Assembly: GCA_012841565.1 (NCBI GenBank) | Contig: DUUM01000365.1 | Span: 1-6,828, forward strand | DNA from: Candidatus Epulonipiscium sp. | GTDB lineage: Bacteria; Bacillota_A; Clostridia; Lachnospirales; Cellulosilyticaceae | DNA: 6,828 bases | Reading direction: 5' to 3' | Shown here: in pieces, positions 5,860 through 6,828 of the stretch | Layout of the letters: each line of letters begins with the position of its first letter | Position numbering within the stretch: the stretch's first letter is position 1 | Made by a program: the position numbers and the translations under genes | Notes under the pieces: model-generated | What the model was told of the DNA's origin: nothing | The model's input: the letters and a program-made list of their open reading frames with translations, nothing else | The model's database searches: none

Positions 5860-6369
5860 TTACTCATCCCATCCTATTGTGAATGTTACCTTTGCTATAT
5901 CTGTGTCTGCAATTACTGTCTTTTGAGTAGGGACTACTGCATCATAAGTTAGTGCTAATGATTCTGATCCATTGATTGATGGAAAGTTTAGAGTGTTGAA
6001 CTGGAATATTCCTGATGAATCTGTCTCACATTCGTTTATTTTGATTCCTACCTTCTTTGTTCCTAACTTTTCTCTTAACATATCAGTGTTGAAGTCTACT
6101 ATATCCCATGTTCCTGAGGTTGCTTTTGTTACTTCTACATTAGTTACTATAACTGGTGCTGAACTATTGTTAACGATGGTTACAACTGATGGAGTTGTGA
6201 CTACTCCGTTCTCATCTACATGGATTTGCATAGTAGAAGGTACTGTTACGCTGAATATTGCTGCATCTGCATCTAGATTCATTGGTGTTTCTTGTGCTCC
6301 AGGTGCTGCGAACACGCTTGTCATTAAACTCATGCCTACGATTACGCTTATAATTGTTTTTTTCATCAT
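5860..6369 (-). CDS. Small exported beta-rich surface protein, 169 aa
   Basis: Predicted secreted protein. Residues 1-21 form a signal peptide (MMKKT, a hydrophobic core, cleavage near VFA-APG). The rest alternates hydrophobic and polar residues in a beta-sandwich manner: FSVTVPSTMQIHVDENG (39-55), VTIVNNSSAPVIVTNVEV (63-80), LALTYDAVVP (138-147) and VTFTIGWDE at the end. This resembles a clostridial family of small exported proteins often found beside other surface-protein genes, with a loose likeness to camelysin/TasA or WxL-type beta proteins; I cannot name it firmly. A single Cys lies at 114. ATG 6369 is chosen over ATG 6366 because it is nearer AAGGAG (6386-6381), though the 11-base spacing is long. 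The remnant at 6449-6614 ends 79 bases upstream with no terminator between, so the two were probably one operon. The original promoter was probably lost when the IS inserted. Confidence 0.85.
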   Translation of the reverse strand: MMKKTIISVIVGMSLMTSVFAAPGAQETPMNLDADAAIFSVTVPSTMQIHVDENGVVTTPSVVTIVNNSSAPVIVTNVEVTKATSGTWDIVDFNTDMLREKLGTKKVGIKINECETDSSGIFQFNTLNFPSINGSESLALTYDAVVPTQKTVIADTDIAKVTFTIGWDE

Positions 6370-6448
6370 TTTAAATCAAACTCCTTAGAATTTTTATCTT
6401 TTATTTTATATTTCGTTAGGTTATGTATCAGTAGGGTTAAAGGTTTAG

Positions 6449-6614
6449 TTAGTTTGATACTGTTAGCTTTATCTTTGCACCAGCTTTACCTAATTCCTTT
6501 TTATTATCCATATCTACATTAGTAAAGTATGCTGTACACTCATGATTTCCCTTTGGGAGGGTTTGAGTTAGCTTAGATTCCTTTATTCCTTTACCTACAG
6601 GGATTACTCTGGAT
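6449..6614 (-). pseudogene. C-terminal remnant of an exported partner protein, truncated by the IS
   Basis: A minus-strand frame of 54 residues runs from the IS boundary to TAA at 6451-6449. It begins SRVIPVGKGIKES and ends in KIKLTVSN. The pattern of a residue run R-V-I-P-x-G-K, a KG..E/Y..AYFTNVD segment, then KELGKAGAKIKLTV matches the C-terminal beta domain of small clostridial surface proteins, as I recall, which are typically paired with genes like the 169-residue neighbour. The part beyond 6615 is replaced by the IS. In this frame a TGA occurs immediately inside the element, so no fusion protein can be made across the junction. The N-terminal part, including any signal peptide and the promoter, may survive beyond the far end of the IS, outside the window. 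Confidence 0.75.
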
Positions 6615-6636
6615 TGTCAACACTTTGTTAGACAAC
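6615..6636. repeat. Terminal inverted repeat (right end) of the IS3-family element
   Basis: The outermost sequence begins TGTCAACACTTTGTTAGACA. It is inferred to be the transposase-binding end. Only one end is in the window, so the inverted-repeat partner and exact length cannot be verified. Read outward on the minus strand, its last six bases are TTGACA, a consensus -35 hexamer. Confidence 0.55.
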
Positions 6637-6828
6637 TTTTTTAAGGTGAATGTTTCTATATTCACTAGGTGTTAAATAATTTAGAGATGAATGGATTCTT
6701 TGGTTATTGAACCAGTTGATATAATCGAAGAGTTCGAGGTTTAGCTCATCTAAATTATCAAAAACATATTGGTTAACAAATTCTGTTTTTATTATTTTAA
6801 AAGTCGCTTCAGCGACAGCATTGTCATA
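6628..6828 (-). CDS. IS3-family transposase OrfB (integrase core), C-terminal 66 residues
   Basis: This is the end of a DDE (rve-type) transposase that catalyses cut-and-circularise transposition of the element. The visible part opens with YDNAVAEATFKIIKTEF. The Glu after YDNAVA sits where IS3-family OrfB proteins have the third catalytic residue of the DDE triad (the usual form is YDNAxxESFF). It continues with YINWFNNQRIHSSLNYLTPSEY, the standard C-terminal signature of the family. The first two catalytic Asp residues and OrfA lie beyond the right edge. The visible reading frame is intact and the catalytic Glu is present, so nothing here shows the element to be inactive. Confidence 0.92.
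   Translation of the reverse strand, partial: YDNAVAEATFKIIKTEFVNQYVFDNLDELNLELFDYINWFNNQRIHSSLNYLTPSEYRNIHLKKVV

Larger units (their letters stand above)
6615..6828 (-). mobile_element. IS3-family insertion sequence, right end only
   Basis: The right-hand end of an insertion sequence enters the window here; the rest lies beyond 6828. The boundary at 6615 is set by TGTCAACACTTTG, which has the terminal TG typical of IS3-family ends, and by the sudden end of the host reading frame just before it. The transposase stop lies 13 bases inside the end, a usual spacing. The host bases GAT or GGAT (6611-6614) would be one copy of a short target duplication; the other copy is out of view. Confidence 0.82.

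Noticed and set aside
5972..6388. Plus-strand open frame of 138 codons
   Set aside because: It is antisense to the whole 169-residue exported protein, which has a signal peptide, a ribosome binding site and a terminator in the right places.
6449..6660. Fusion protein between the IS transposase and the truncated host gene
   Set aside because: The transposase ends at its own stop 13 bases inside the element, and the host frame meets TGA at the IS tip.
1..6828. CRISPR array or other regularly spaced direct repeats
   Set aside because: No set of near-identical repeats with regular spacers was seen; the repeats present are terminator hairpins, a Thr/Pro linker and the domain paralogy.

Overview
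The window looks like chromosomal accessory DNA of a low-GC Firmicute, probably a clostridial or Tissierellia-type anaerobe. The grounds are AT-rich DNA, strong AAGGAG ribosome binding sites, signal peptides of Gram-positive style, two copper-amine-oxidase N-domain (Cu_amine_oxidN1) surface proteins and an IS3-family element. No gene here identifies a genus.

Layout. Positions 1-126 are the 3' end of a structured RNA, most likely tmRNA (ssrA), followed by a strong intrinsic terminator (132-179). A plus-strand group follows. It begins with a 362-residue secreted protein (378-1466) carrying a Cu_amine_oxidN1 domain, a Thr/Pro linker and an unrecognised C-terminal module, and it ends at a terminator (1492-1523). 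Two very small ORFs come next (1553-1687 and 1701-1871); each is little more than a signal peptide and each has a good ribosome binding site. The group closes with a long inverted repeat (1829-1873) that overlaps the end of the second small ORF.

Everything from 1923 to the right edge is on the minus strand, so the two groups converge. In transcription order, from the right edge, it contains: the end of an IS3-family transposase (6628-6828, element boundary at 6615); the C-terminal remnant of a gene cut by that element (6449-6614); a 169-residue exported beta-rich protein (5860-6369); a palindromic terminator; a second Cu_amine_oxidN1 protein (4928-5743), close paralogue of the first; another terminator; and a 976-residue secreted protein (1923-4853). 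The last is free of cysteine for its first 602 residues and Cys/His-rich afterwards.

Taken together, every non-mobile protein-coding gene that still has its 5' end encodes an exported product, and no enzyme, transporter or regulator is visible. The most economical reading is a cell-surface or extracellular-matrix locus: two related wall-type scaffold proteins, one very large Cys/His-rich secreted protein and a small beta-sandwich-type protein whose partner has been destroyed by an IS. The position next to tmRNA, the paralogous copies on opposite strands, the peptide-sized remnants and the IS all fit a rearranging accessory region. The function of the locus is not known from sequence.
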